From Allocoleopsis franciscana PCC 7113 (GTDB lineage: Bacteria; Cyanobacteriota; Cyanobacteriia; Cyanobacteriales; Coleofasciculaceae), in contig NC_019738.1 of the NCBI RefSeq assembly GCF_000317515.1, positions 1,215,501 to 1,279,500 on the forward strand: DNA of 64,000 nucleotides, read 5' to 3'. The notes under the pieces are model-generated. The model made no database searches. It saw nothing but the letters and a program-made list of their open reading frames with translations, and had not been told where the DNA came from. This document shows, one piece after another, positions 52,395-61,914 of this stretch. Made by a program: the position numbers and the translations under genes. The first letter of the stretch is position 1. Every line of letters starts with the position of its first letter.

Positions 52395-55300
52395 TTATTG
52401 ATTCATCTTAAGTTGAGTCAAAGAACAACGAGCCGAAGCCAGGGGAATTTTAACGGTTACGGTTGTCCCAACTCCCACTTGACTATCAATTGAAATTTCT
52501 CCTCCTTGTAAGTCTAGACATTGTTTAACGACGCTAAGACCTAAGCCAGTTCCTGTAATATTGGCGATGTTTTTTCCACGATGAAATAGCTCAAACAGAT
52601 GGGATTGGTCTTCTAAGGGAATGCCAATCCCTGCATCTTTGATTTGGAAAATAGCCTCTTTTTTACTACAGATTAAAACCAGATGAATCTCCCCCCCCTG
52701 AGGCGAATATTTTAGGGCATTAGATAATAAATTATTCAAGATTGAACGGATTAATTTTTCATCAACAGAAGCGGTCGGACACGACCCCTGAATCGTTAAA
52801 CAAATTTGATGCTTAGGGTCAGCATTAAGTTGCAAATCTTCTATCAAAGAACGACAAAATTTTTCCAAATTGATCGGCTGAGGATGAAACTCTAATTTAC
52901 CGCTTTCGGCTCGATTAATGGTTAAAAGGTCGTCCAGCAGTTGAGTCATGTTTTTAGCAGCCGTTTCGATCCGACTGAGATTTCTCAGCTTTTTTTCCTC
53001 CGTCCATGCCGGAGTGTACGATTTAAGTAATTGGGCGCTGCCTAAAATCGTACTCAAGGGCGTGCGAAATTCATGGGAAACCATGGAGAAAAAGCGGAGT
53101 TGAACTCTTCTCAGTTCTTGTTCCGCTGCCAAGGCACGGCGAATTTCTTCAGTCTGCTTACGCTCTGTGATATCTCTTAACACAGCAAGATGCCGCCCTG
53201 GCAAGAAACTCGCTTTAGCCGCATACTCAACATCTCGCACGCTACCATCGGGACGCAACAGCCGCAGTTCTCCCCTTCCCTGTCCCAGTACAACCACCGT
53301 GCGCCATACTCGTTTAAAATCGCAATCTGGTGCGATCAAATCGGCAATCGACTGACCCAGGAGTTCAGCCAGGGGTCGGTTAAAGAGCTGGCAAGCGGCA
53401 GGATTGACCTCTACATAAGTGCCCTGATTGTCGATTATAGCGATCGCATCCAGTGAACTCTCGAAAATCGCTCGTAACTGCTGTTCCCTGGCAAGGATTT
53501 CGGTAATGTCCATAGCGGCGCAGGTAATGCCAGTAATATCTCGATTTGACCCCAGCAACGGCTCTACCGTTAAGTCGTAGTGGCGAATTTCACCGTTGAT
53601 GGTCATAGAGGTTTCTTCCCGGCTCCCCACCCCTGTTGTCAACACTTGGCGCTTGATGGCTGTGAGTCGTTGACCATCCTCAGTCCCAAACAGTTCACAA
53701 TCTAACTGGCCAACAACCTGCTCGAAGGAGAAACCAAAGAGAGAATTATAGAGCCAAGTGTAGCGTAAGTCGATGTCCTGATTGAAGACGGTAGTGGGTG
53801 AATTCTTCAGCGCCACCCGAAACCGTTCCTCGCTGGTTCTGAGTGCTTGTTCAGCGGCAATCCGTTCTCGGATTTCAGCTTGGAGAGAGGCGTTAATCCG
53901 AGTTAACTCGGCAGTGCGCTCGATGACTCGAATTTCGAGTTGATCACGAGCTTGACGCAGGGCATTCTCCGCTTCCTTGCGCTCGGCAAGTTTCAATTGT
54001 AGCTGTTGATAGAGGTTGGCTTGGTGGATAGCGATCGCTAACTGAATCGCTAATTGCTGGAGTAAATCCATCTCTAAAGGCTGCCATTGCCTGGGTTGAG
54101 AGCAGTGATGAGCAATCAATAGCCCCCAAAGTTCCCCCTGGTACACAATGGGTACAACCAGCTTAGACTTCACTCCCCACTCCTTCAGAAAGTCAATCAA
54201 GCAAGGTGACACCTGATCCGTTTCGGGATGGACAATCGCACGAACTCGCCCCTGGCAGTACCAATGATGAAATTCGGGCGGAAAGACTTCGGGGGGAAAA
54301 GTGTGTCCGAGAATTCTCAAACAACCAGGAACCACGGACTCAGCAATTGTACTTCCCGTACTATCCGGCCAAATCCGATAGACTAAGACTCGATCCACCT
54401 GAAGAAATTGCCGCACTTCTTCCACTGTGGTAGAAAGAATCACATCTAAATCTAATGTCTCTCGGATGCGCTGAATACTGGCTGAAATCAATCGCTCGCG
54501 TTGTGTTCGTTGTCGCAATACCTCCTGAGCTTGTTTGTGTTCGCTAATATCGCGACTATTAGCCACAATCGCTCTAATATCGGGATTACTCAGCCAGTTT
54601 GTCGCGACACTTTCTAACCACGCCCAAGAGCCATCCGCCCGCTTCATGCGGTACTCAACCGTTACAGGCATTCCCGGTTGAGCCAAGATAGCAGACATCG
54701 CGGCTTGCACTTTGGAAATATCATCCAAATGAACTTCATGGGCCGGTCGCTTGCAGGATGATTCTGTTACCGGATAGCCCAAGATTCGCTCTCTTGTTGA
54801 ATTTTGGTAATAAATATTGTCCTGCTCATCGGTGAAGGTAATGATATCGTAAGAATTCTGCACAATGGCTTTATAGCGGGCTTCACTCGTTCGCAAGGCT
54901 GCCGCCGCTTGACGCCGCTCTTCGACTTCGGCTTGCAGTCGTTCGTTCGCCTGTTGTAACTCGGCGGTGCGTTGCTGCACTCTGAGTTCCAATTGCTGGT
55001 TTAATTCCTGGAGGGCAAGTTCTGCTTGTTTGCCCTGAGCACTTTCCTGTTGCAATTGTTGCATTGCCGCTTCCAGTTGGGCGGTTCGTTGTCTCAGAAC
55101 TTGTGTTTCCTGAAACAGACTAATCCATGCTGTCACTTTCGAGCGCAAGATTTCCGGGACAAGGGGCTTAAACAAATAGTCCACCGCACCTAGGGCATAA
55201 GCTTTCAATACCTCAGTATCGCTGGGATGGCTTTGCGGATGGGGCTTGCTTGGCTTTCCCCGCGCATATTTTCGCTGAGTCTCACCTGAACTCTCTCCCG

Positions 55301-55580
55301 TTTGTGCACTACTGCTATCTGCAATAAAAATTACTGGAGTGTGGTGCCCATTTGGTGTGTCTCGAATCCGCTTTGCCGTCTCCAATCCATCCATTTCTGG
55401 CATTTGCACATCCAGGAGAATTAAAGCAAACTCCTGATTCAGTAAATATCTCAGCGCTTGTTCACCGGAATCAGCTTTCACCAAATTGTGTCCCAGACTC
55501 TCCAGTATTGCTTCTAACTCCAGCAAATAGTGCGGCTGGTCATCAACCAAGAGGATATTCACGTTAGCTTTATGCCGCAT
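52395..55580 (-). CDS. Hybrid sensor histidine kinase: REC-PAS-GAF-PAS-PAS-HisKA-HATPase
   Basis: 1061 residues from ATG 55580. Receiver 8-150 (ILLVDDQPHY, LILLDVQMPEMDG, KPL), with an extra segment of about 35 residues (SSSAQTGESSGETQRKYARG) before its last helix. A coiled coil and PAS at 230-350, GAF at about 375-530, two further PAS domains at about 590-830, then HisKA (MVSHEFRTPLSTILGSAQLL) and HATPase (NLLSNALKYSPQGG, GTGLGLSVV). The GAF has SPCLIDFL where many cyanobacterial bilin GAFs have CH, so bilin binding is doubtful. Divergent from an OmpR-type regulator, probably its partner. Confidence 0.93.
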   Translation of the reverse strand: MRHKANVNILLVDDQPHYLLELEAILESLGHNLVKADSGEQALRYLLNQEFALILLDVQMPEMDGLETAKRIRDTPNGHHTPVIFIADSSSAQTGESSGETQRKYARGKPSKPHPQSHPSDTEVLKAYALGAVDYLFKPLVPEILRSKVTAWISLFQETQVLRQRTAQLEAAMQQLQQESAQGKQAELALQELNQQLELRVQQRTAELQQANERLQAEVEERRQAAAALRTSEARYKAIVQNSYDIITFTDEQDNIYYQNSTRERILGYPVTESSCKRPAHEVHLDDISKVQAAMSAILAQPGMPVTVEYRMKRADGSWAWLESVATNWLSNPDIRAIVANSRDISEHKQAQEVLRQRTQRERLISASIQRIRETLDLDVILSTTVEEVRQFLQVDRVLVYRIWPDSTGSTIAESVVPGCLRILGHTFPPEVFPPEFHHWYCQGRVRAIVHPETDQVSPCLIDFLKEWGVKSKLVVPIVYQGELWGLLIAHHCSQPRQWQPLEMDLLQQLAIQLAIAIHQANLYQQLQLKLAERKEAENALRQARDQLEIRVIERTAELTRINASLQAEIRERIAAEQALRTSEERFRVALKNSPTTVFNQDIDLRYTWLYNSLFGFSFEQVVGQLDCELFGTEDGQRLTAIKRQVLTTGVGSREETSMTINGEIRHYDLTVEPLLGSNRDITGITCAAMDITEILAREQQLRAIFESSLDAIAIIDNQGTYVEVNPAACQLFNRPLAELLGQSIADLIAPDCDFKRVWRTVVVLGQGRGELRLLRPDGSVRDVEYAAKASFLPGRHLAVLRDITERKQTEEIRRALAAEQELRRVQLRFFSMVSHEFRTPLSTILGSAQLLKSYTPAWTEEKKLRNLSRIETAAKNMTQLLDDLLTINRAESGKLEFHPQPINLEKFCRSLIEDLQLNADPKHQICLTIQGSCPTASVDEKLIRSILNNLLSNALKYSPQGGEIHLVLICSKKEAIFQIKDAGIGIPLEDQSHLFELFHRGKNIANITGTGLGLSVVKQCLDLQGGEISIDSQVGVGTTVTVKIPLASARCSLTQLKMNQ

Positions 55581-55709
55581 AGTTTCACCCTACCAACGGA
55601 GGGAGTAGTGAGGTAAAATAATCCTAGTTCATAAAACCTTTATTAACGTCTTATCTTTATCGTTATTATTTGTGTTATTTAATCCTTAATCCTCCACAAT
55701 TTACCTGCG

Positions 55710-56387
55710 ATGAAAGTTCTTCTCGTAGAAGATGATGAACTCCTAGCAGGAGTTATCGCAGAATTCCTCACAGACCACCTGCATGTAGTTGAGGTTGTTA
55801 CGGATGGAGAGTCGGCTTGGAATCAAATCAGCGCTCTTGAGTATGATTTAATTTTGCTCGATGTCATGCTGCCCAAGCTGGATGGTATTAGCCTCTGTCA
55901 GCGATTGCGTTCCCATGGCTATTCTGTACCCATTTTGATGGTCACAGCTCGCGATACAAGTACCGACAAAGTCCTGGGTTTAGACGCTGGAGCTGATGAC
56001 TACATGGTCAAACCCCTTGATTTTCCAGAGTTACTGGCGCGAATTCGGGCGCTGCTGCGGCGGGGGAGTGCTGTCTCATCTCCCATTCTGGAGTGGGGAG
56101 ACTTGCATCTTGACCCTGCCACCTACGAAGTCAGCTACCATGACAACACCCTGCGCTTAACCCCCAAAGAATATAAACTTTTGGAACTGCTGCTACGCAA
56201 TGGGCGACGAATTTTGAGCCGCAATATAATCATTGAACGGCTTTGGTCTTTTGAGAAACCGCCAGAAGAGGGTACCGTCAAAACTCACATTAAGAGTTTG
56301 CGAAAAAAACTCAAAGTGGTTGGCGCTCCCACTAATTTGATTGAAACGGTTCATGGTATCGGTTATCGCCTCAAAGCACTGACCTAA
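55710..56387 (+). CDS. OmpR/PhoB-family response regulator
   Basis: 225 residues from ATG 55710. Receiver with VEDDELLAG, phospho-acceptor Asp in LILLDVMLPKLDG, and KPLDFPEL. C-terminal winged helix with PKEYKLLELLLRNGRRILSR and VKTHIKSLRKKL. It binds DNA on phosphorylation; 129 bases separate it from the histidine kinase gene, which points the other way. Confidence 0.95.
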   Translation: MKVLLVEDDELLAGVIAEFLTDHLHVVEVVTDGESAWNQISALEYDLILLDVMLPKLDGISLCQRLRSHGYSVPILMVTARDTSTDKVLGLDAGADDYMVKPLDFPELLARIRALLRRGSAVSSPILEWGDLHLDPATYEVSYHDNTLRLTPKEYKLLELLLRNGRRILSRNIIIERLWSFEKPPEEGTVKTHIKSLRKKLKVVGAPTNLIETVHGIGYRLKALT

Positions 56388-56849
56388 AGAGTCGAAGAAA
56401 AATTAGATCTATCAGTAACCAAGCATAAAAAGGGGAAATGCTTAATAGCTTAAGTTACCCTTTTATCCTTAGATTGACTTGAGCCATATTTTAAAGGTCT
56501 GGCAATGAAGAATAGAGGAGTTTGACCGTTCATTCTTCATTTTTTATTCTCGATTTCTTTCCGAATTCTCCACGATTTTTTTACTAAATATCTGTAAGAT
56601 ATGAAGCAAGTATTTTTGGCATCGATCTAAATTTTCAAAAAATTAGCTCCATCAAACCTTAGTTTACAAATCAATCAGAAACTCATTGTCATCAAATCTA
56701 CACTTAATTTTTTTTATTAGGGAGGTGTTTTGGGATTGAGGATAATGATAGATTAATCAAGCAGAAATTCATCTACCTTTATTTCCTTCCGCCTACAGAC
56801 TAGGCTACGGATAGCTTCAATTGACTAGTCCTGAAATTGGTACGGCTGA
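56388..56849. other. Intergenic region
   Basis: 462 bases, AT-rich. A weak hairpin (AAAAAGGGG against ACCCTTTT) at about 56426-56466 may end the regulator gene. No gene supported. Confidence 0.4.
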
Positions 56850-57245
56850 GTGAAAAATTACAGTCAAGATCTAAAAATCTCAACAATTCTGGTCATTGAT
56901 GATAATTTGTTATTTCTAGAAACTCTTTTAGAGCTGCTGGAAACACACGGGTTTCAAGTGATTGGAAGTCAAAGCGGTTTATTAGGCTTGCAATTGGCAG
57001 AGGAAAAGATGCCTGACATGATCATTTGTGACATCAGGATGCCTGAACTGAATGGTTATCAAGTGTTGATAAAACTGCGTCAAAATTCACTGACAGCCAA
57101 GATTCCGTTAATTTTTATCACCGCTAAACCCATTGATCAGCCCCAGAAAGTTGTTCAGGAGATGGGGGCAAATGGTTACCTGATTAAGCCGTTTTCAACA
57201 ACCCAATTAATCCTGACGATTAAGGCTCAACTCGAAACCCAATAG
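56850..57245 (+). CDS. Single-domain response regulator
   Basis: 131 residues from GTG 56850. Receiver only: ILVIDDNLLFLETL, phospho-acceptor in MIICDIRMPELNG, FITAKP with a Lys in LIKPF. No output domain. It is a CheY-like phosphorelay carrier. Encoded convergently with selO. Confidence 0.9.
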   Translation: MKNYSQDLKISTILVIDDNLLFLETLLELLETHGFQVIGSQSGLLGLQLAEEKMPDMIICDIRMPELNGYQVLIKLRQNSLTAKIPLIFITAKPIDQPQKVVQEMGANGYLIKPFSTTQLILTIKAQLETQ

Positions 57246-57270
57246 GTGATTACCCATTAATTTTTACTGA

Positions 57271-58758
57271 TTATTCTTTATTCTGTATCCGATTCAACAA
57301 TTCGTAAAAAGGCTGCCAATTATCGTTTTCGGTAATAGCGTGCCAAATTTCCTCAATCACAGGTCGCAGCAAAGCTGTCTTCGGATTTTTATTCCTCAAT
57401 TGTTGAGCCACATGTTCCAACTCATCCGTTGACAAATCTTGCAAAATGTGGTGATATAATTCTCTCCATTTCCCTAAAGATGACACCGACTGGGTGAAGG
57501 GTAAAAAGGACTCCCCAGTGAGAATTTGACCTAAATTATCCCTCCAACTAGAGTTAAACTGCTGAGCTAATTCAGCGAAGAAAGCATGGTATCCCATCTG
57601 ACTATCTTGAAGGAATTGAATCGTTAATCCCAATAACTCTTCGGCTTGTGATTCCGGTAGCTGTTCAAACCCTAGCTTATTAATCATTAACTGCCGATAA
57701 TTCCGGTAGTAATGCTCACCAAATGTTGCTAATGCGTCCTCCATATCTGCCTGGGGAATTACAGCCGCTAAAGGTCGCTGAAGCATTTCTAAATTCCAGC
57801 GACAAATTTCCGGTTGATAGCCGTAACAGTAGCGACCATAATAGTCAAAATAAGCAGCGGTAAATGCCGGGTCATAGGTCGGGATAAAGGCATAAGGCCC
57901 ATAATCAAAACTTTCACCCGTAATCGACATATTGTCAGTATTTAAGACAGCGTGACAAAAGCCTGCTGCCATCCACTGCGCCACCAGTTGAGCGACTCGT
58001 TCCACTAACTCCGTATAAAACTGGATGTAGCGATTGCACTCATCTTGACCTACTTCTGTTTCCCCGACCTTAAAAACTTTTCCTGGTTCTCCCCCCTTAG
58101 AAAGGGAAGCAGGAGGGGTAATTTGGGGATAATACTGCTCAATAACGTGGTCTAACAGCTTTTTAATTAAATCTGGACGTTTAAAGTAGTGCAACCGTTC
58201 AAACGTGCCAAACCGGATGTGAGAACGGGTAAAACGCACCATCACAGAAGAACGGGTGGGAGACGGTTCATCACCCCGCCACAAACTTTCCCCCGTTTCA
58301 ATCAAACTCAAACAACGAGACGTGCGGACGCCGAGATGGTACAAAGCCTCCGCCGCTAGGACTTCCCTGACACCCCCTTTAAGCGTGAGTCTCCCATCCG
58401 CACTTCTAGAATAGGGGGTTGTTCCAGAACCTTTCGTCCCAAAATCATAAAGTTCGCCATCGACACCCCGGACTTGCCCATAGAGAAAACCTCTGCCATC
58501 CCCTAGCCTGGGGTTATATTCGCCGAATTGATAGCCGTGATAGCGCAAAGCCAAAAAGGGTCGCACTCCCTGAAATTTGCCAAAGGCTTGGATAAAATCA
58601 GCGTCTGTAACTTCTTCAGGATTAAGTCCCAGTATTGGTAAGACTTGGTCGTTGCGAAACCGCAGGATATGGCGAGGAAAATTTGCCGCTGCTACTTCAT
58701 CAAAGTAGTCATATCCCAAAGATTCTAAAGCGGGTTCGTAGTTGAGGGAAAGAAACAT
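57271..58758 (-). CDS. selO: SelO-family protein adenylyltransferase
   Basis: 495 residues from ATG 58758. SelO pseudokinase motifs: [14 protein letters not shown] near residue 80, [39 protein letters not shown], and [21 protein letters not shown] with the metal-binding Asp/Asn. The enzyme transfers AMP to Ser/Thr/Tyr of proteins in redox control. Residues about 213-228 ([12 protein letters not shown]) look inserted, encoded by a palindromic CCCCCCTTAG/CAGGAGGGG repeat at about 58089-58117. The insert is in a loop and keeps frame. Confidence 0.93.
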   Translation of the reverse strand: MFLSLNYEPALESLGYDYFDEVAAANFPRHILRFRNDQVLPILGLNPEEVTDADFIQAFGKFQGVRPFLALRYHGYQFGEYNPRLGDGRGFLYGQVRGVDGELYDFGTKGSGTTPYSRSADGRLTLKGGVREVLAAEALYHLGVRTSRCLSLIETGESLWRGDEPSPTRSSVMVRFTRSHIRFGTFERLHYFKRPDLIKKLLDHVIEQYYPQITPPASLSKGGEPGKVFKVGETEVGQDECNRYIQFYTELVERVAQLVAQWMAAGFCHAVLNTDNMSITGESFDYGPYAFIPTYDPAFTAAYFDYYGRYCYGYQPEICRWNLEMLQRPLAAVIPQADMEDALATFGEHYYRNYRQLMINKLGFEQLPESQAEELLGLTIQFLQDSQMGYHAFFAELAQQFNSSWRDNLGQILTGESFLPFTQSVSSLGKWRELYHHILQDLSTDELEHVAQQLRNKNPKTALLRPVIEEIWHAITENDNWQPFYELLNRIQNKE

Positions 58759-58820
58759 ATCAACGATAAAAGATGATAGCAGTACACTTGAGCATAGCGA
58801 ACTTCAACTAGGACCTGAGA

Positions 58821-59078
58821 ATGCGAGATTCGATTATGTTCCAGGAGGACGCCTATGTTGTTCTGGAAACCAACCAACCTGAACAAATCCTCACCCCTGA
58901 AGAGTTACTCGAAAAACTCAAGGCAGTTTTGAGCCAACGGCAGGATGATTTGCCGCGTGATGTGCAGAAGTTTACCGCCCTACAGGAGCAAGCCCAGTAT
59001 CTGATGGAAACGTCCTGTGAGTTGGATGTGGGTCCGGAAGGGTACTTACAGTGGTACGTCGTGCGTCTGGAAAAGTAA
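58821..59078 (+). CDS. CRR7-like protein (NDH-1 assembly/photosynthesis)
   Basis: 85 residues from ATG 58821; ATG 58836 is possible. The motif VVLETNQPEQILTPEELLEK and the ending YLQWYVVRLEK match the chlororespiratory reduction 7 family, known in plants as needed for the chloroplast NDH complex. In cyanobacteria its role is less clear. It converges with the DUF2854 gene, leaving two bases between stops. Confidence 0.85.
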   Translation: MRDSIMFQEDAYVVLETNQPEQILTPEELLEKLKAVLSQRQDDLPRDVQKFTALQEQAQYLMETSCELDVGPEGYLQWYVVRLEK

Positions 59079-59080
59079 GT

Positions 59081-59641
59081 TTAGCTGGTGACGGGTTGCG
59101 GTGTTGCAATCAGCGCCACATCCACACGGTTGTCTTCAGCTTGTGATAAATCAACTCGGATATCCGGCCCGAAGAATTTTTCAATCTTCTCCCGCTTTTC
59201 TTGCCACGTCTCGAAGGGAATCAGGGGCGACTCAAATTCTAAAATGAGTGTGTAAGCCCCATCCACTTCTGTTTCTCGTAACCCCACCAGCAACGGTCTT
59301 TCCTCATCGGTGGGCGATAATTTCAGGCTTTCGAGAGAGCTATCTAGATGGGCTGTTTGACCGTAACGATATCGCATTACGTCTTTACGAATTTGATTTT
59401 GGGTGGAGGTGGCTTGGATTTCTCGGAGTTTGAGCACGGACGGCGGTGTGGGTTGGCTCAAAGGTACAGGCTTTAATTCAGAGGCTGTGAGGGCAAGCCC
59501 CCCCAGTAAAATGGGAATCCCATAAAAGAATCCAACCAGATTCAATGTGGCATTGCCAGTCGCATAGGCAACAAAACCCATCAGGGTGAGAATGCCACCA
59601 ATCGACAAACCTAACGTTCCCAAGGAAGTTTGACGTAACAT
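59081..59641 (-). CDS. DUF2854 membrane protein
   Basis: 186 residues from ATG 59641. Two N-terminal transmembrane helices (GTLGLSIGGILTLMGFVAYA and LVGFFYGIPILLGGLAL) and a soluble domain with DVMRYRYGQTAHLDSSLESL. This is DUF2854, conserved in cyanobacteria and plastids, function unknown. Confidence 0.85.
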   Translation of the reverse strand: MLRQTSLGTLGLSIGGILTLMGFVAYATGNATLNLVGFFYGIPILLGGLALTASELKPVPLSQPTPPSVLKLREIQATSTQNQIRKDVMRYRYGQTAHLDSSLESLKLSPTDEERPLLVGLRETEVDGAYTLILEFESPLIPFETWQEKREKIEKFFGPDIRVDLSQAEDNRVDVALIATPQPVTS

Positions 59642-60007
59642 CGTAATTAAGTTATTTCTCCAGGAATCACTTCAGCTTTATTATCCTTGCCTGTGGGTGA
59701 GATCTGGAGTGTATTGCACAAAGTCAGTCCTCAGGATGCCGCTTTGTTTCTCAGGTTCGGATCAAAAGGGAGTGTACAACCGTTTATGACCCAGGGACTT
59801 TGTGTAAAGTGTAGAAATTTTTTAGGTCAGGTTTTGGGTTGCTGGGGCTATTTTTCCAGAATGGCTACGCTAACGCAGCGACTTTGTTCACCATAAGCTG
59901 ATTGCACGGTTAGACATTAATTAGCAGGAGTCATGGCTCAAACGACTCCGCTTAGATATATCTGTCGTCTTTGTCTGCTGTCCTCAATACCAAAGTAGAG
60001 TTTTAAA
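59642..60007. other. Intergenic region
   Basis: 366 bases. An open frame at 59687-59896 has no coding character and starts without a ribosome-binding site. I see nothing else. Confidence 0.4.
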
Positions 60008-60268
60008 ATGATCAAAGAAGAAAATCAAAAAGCGACAAAAAAAAATAGTGTAATTTTAGACCAGCTCAATTCTTTGCAACAAGAGGATGAAACGCTGTAT
60101 AACATCTTGGCAGTGGATGTCTGGGCTTTGGCTAAAACGATGGATGAGTTTCAACCGGGCTTCTGGTCGGCTTTTATGAAAAATCGAGAGAAAGCCCTCA
60201 AACGGTTTATTTCTGAGGTAATCAAGAATAAGCCGACGAATCCTAAACGTCCTCCTTTCCTGCGCTAG
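60008..60268 (+). CDS. Small conserved hypothetical protein, 86 residues
   Basis: ATG 60008. Hydrophilic helical protein: VILDQLNSLQQEDETLYNIL, AKTMDEFQPGFWSAFMKNRE and a basic end KPTNPKRPPFLR. No family named. It lies 41 bases before another small gene on the same strand and both may form an operon. Confidence 0.7.
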   Translation: MIKEENQKATKKNSVILDQLNSLQQEDETLYNILAVDVWALAKTMDEFQPGFWSAFMKNREKALKRFISEVIKNKPTNPKRPPFLR

Positions 60269-60309
60269 GCTTAATTTGTAGGCAGATAAGTGTGAGGTAA
60301 AGTAAGCCC

Positions 60310-60498
60310 ATGATGGACCCACAAACGCTACGGGAACGGATTACTCTGATTGAAAGCCACCGGGAGTCTCTGGTACAGCTTTTAGAGAAACCCGATCTAG
60401 GGACTCTGAGAATTGATGTCAATCAGGCGCTGGAAGAACTAGATGACTTGATTGAAGAGTTTAAGCTCACTTTTCCCGAAGGAACAGGAACTAACTAA
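60310..60498 (+). CDS. Small helical protein, 62 residues
   Basis: ATG 60310. Acidic helical hairpin-like sequence (RERITLIESHRESLVQLLEK and VNQALEELDDLIEEFKL). Hypothetical; coding judged by codon pattern and by the small upstream gap. An ATG one codon later (60313) is an alternative. Confidence 0.7.
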   Translation: MMDPQTLRERITLIESHRESLVQLLEKPDLGTLRIDVNQALEELDDLIEEFKLTFPEGTGTN

Positions 60499-60534
60499 GA
60501 GATCATCCTCTGATTTAGTAAAACGAAACATTCA

Positions 60535-60565
60535 GCCGCTCTTTTCGGTTTTTTTACAGAGCGGC
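60535..60565. terminator. Bidirectional hairpin between convergent genes
   Basis: GCCGCTCT pairs with AGAGCGGC over 8 bp around a T-rich loop, between the 62-residue gene and the receiver gene. Confidence 0.55.
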
Positions 60566-60583
60566 AATTTCTGATAAGCGCTC

Positions 60584-61015
60584 TTAATCGTTGCCGCTTG
60601 TATTCGCTCTGCCGTCTAATGGGTTGGTTTTGCGGTCACCCATTTCCTTGACTAAGTTGATCAGGTCTTTGGTTGCGGTGTCTTTTTTACAAAAAACATC
60701 AATCGGCGCGGTTTGGCTCATGACCTCTAACTGGGGGTCTTCTACTGAGGAGTAGGCGATGATTTGAGTCGTCGGTTCGATACTTTTGATATGCGTTGAA
60801 GCGCTAAGACCATCCATGACAGGCATTTGTAGGTCAAGGATAATCACATCGGGGCGGTAGCGCTCAACCATTTCAATGGCTTCTTTGCCGTTGCTAGCTA
60901 GGCCAACGATATCGATCTGGCTTTGTGCCGAAAGCGCTAACTTCAGGCTGACACGCGTTAATTCATGGTCATCAACCACAAGTACACGTAATAGGGGATT
61001 CTGGCAGGACAACAT
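60584..61015 (-). CDS. NarL-type receiver-only response regulator
   Basis: 143 residues from ATG 61015. Receiver motifs VLVVDDHELTRVSLKLALS, VIILDLQMPVMDG with the phospho-acceptor, and CKKD. It resembles the receiver of NarL-type regulators, but after about residue 125 there is only a short polar tail and no HTH. Confidence 0.9.
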   Translation of the reverse strand: MLSCQNPLLRVLVVDDHELTRVSLKLALSAQSQIDIVGLASNGKEAIEMVERYRPDVIILDLQMPVMDGLSASTHIKSIEPTTQIIAYSSVEDPQLEVMSQTAPIDVFCKKDTATKDLINLVKEMGDRKTNPLDGRANTSGND

Positions 61016-61544
61016 AAGCTAATACTGGGGGTAATGTTAAATCACCATCTGACGCTTCTTAGTGTAAGCGGATGACGCTTTTACTTCCTCTACCGTTCGA
61101 GTGAATCAATTGATACAAACCTGATTTCGACTACTGTAAGTAATACTTATAAAGTAAAAGTGAAGATTGCGTAATGGGTTGATCAATAAAGTTTTGATGA
61201 AGAATGTCGTCGATTTGTGGTGATTTCTGGTTTTAAGTGCAGTAATAGCTAATATTTGCGTGAATTGGGGGTCGAATTTCCTGCATAGCTTGTGCATCCC
61301 GCTTCTGCGCGAAGGATAACCCGTCTTAGGGGTTATGCCAAGGGAGCGATCGCGTTTTAGGGTAAGGAGGGGTGCGATCGCGTCTTAACAATACCCATTT
61401 TCCCCCGTACCAACGATAAATTGTCTCTGTGACTGTGTTTGTCGGCTCCATTCCCGATATTTACCTATCTGTGCCACTATAACCCTTCCTAATAGATGAT
61501 TGGACTTTAGACTAATGAAGGCGTAAAAGCGATTTGATTAACTA
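61016..61544. other. Intergenic region with two HIP1 sites
   Basis: 529 bases. GCGATCGC at about 61347 and TGCGATCGCG near 61373. An open frame on the minus strand at 61106-61297 is AT-rich and lacks coding features. No gene supported. Confidence 0.4.
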
Positions 61545-61811
61545 TTAATCTAGCGATCGCAACTTCTGAGATAGCCTCATATACTTTACCCAAGGCTGTT
61601 CGGATAACTGTGACACAGCATTAGCAGACAGGGTTGCCGTAAACACATCCTGTCCCTTCGTAACGTTAACACCCAAGCTTTCTAACAAAGCAGTAGCCTT
61701 CGCGTCAGGAGTCGGCTCAGTGTGAATAAAGACGACTAAACTCTGTTCTTCTGAGTCCTGAACTTCATTCAGTGCCATCGCCAACGCTGTGTCCAGTTTC
61801 TTGTAATTCAT
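61545..61811 (-). CDS. Stand-alone prodomain-like protein (putative subtilase inhibitor)
   Basis: 88 residues from ATG 61811. The pattern SLVVFIHTEP, then LGVNVTKGQDVFTATLSANA and LSEQPWVKYMRLSQ parallels the N-terminal segment of the subtilase encoded upstream (VVFIYCDEDA ... LSEEPAVHRIKPS). This suggests a copy of an I9-like propeptide acting as a chaperone or inhibitor. It lies 103 bases downstream of the protease, but a terminator stands between them. Small; family not confirmed. Confidence 0.65.
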   Translation of the reverse strand: MNYKKLDTALAMALNEVQDSEEQSLVVFIHTEPTPDAKATALLESLGVNVTKGQDVFTATLSANAVSQLSEQPWVKYMRLSQKLRSLD

Positions 61812-61856
61812 GGTCAATTTTTTGAATTAAATACCCTTCCACCCTTCTAGCGCATT

Positions 61857-61890
61857 AAAAAAAATAGGAGTACAAAACGTTGCACTCCTA
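61857..61890 (-). terminator. Rho-independent terminator after the subtilase
   Basis: Read on the minus strand, TAGGAGT (from 61890) pairs with ACTCCTA (to 61865), extended inward by further pairs, and is followed by eight T. Confidence 0.8.
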
Positions 61891-61914
61891 CAGAATCACA
61901 GACCGATCACAAGC

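Noticed and set aside
59687-59896. Plus-strand 69-codon frame after DUF2854
   Set aside because: No ribosome-binding site, Cys-rich random-looking translation, and no neighbour relation.
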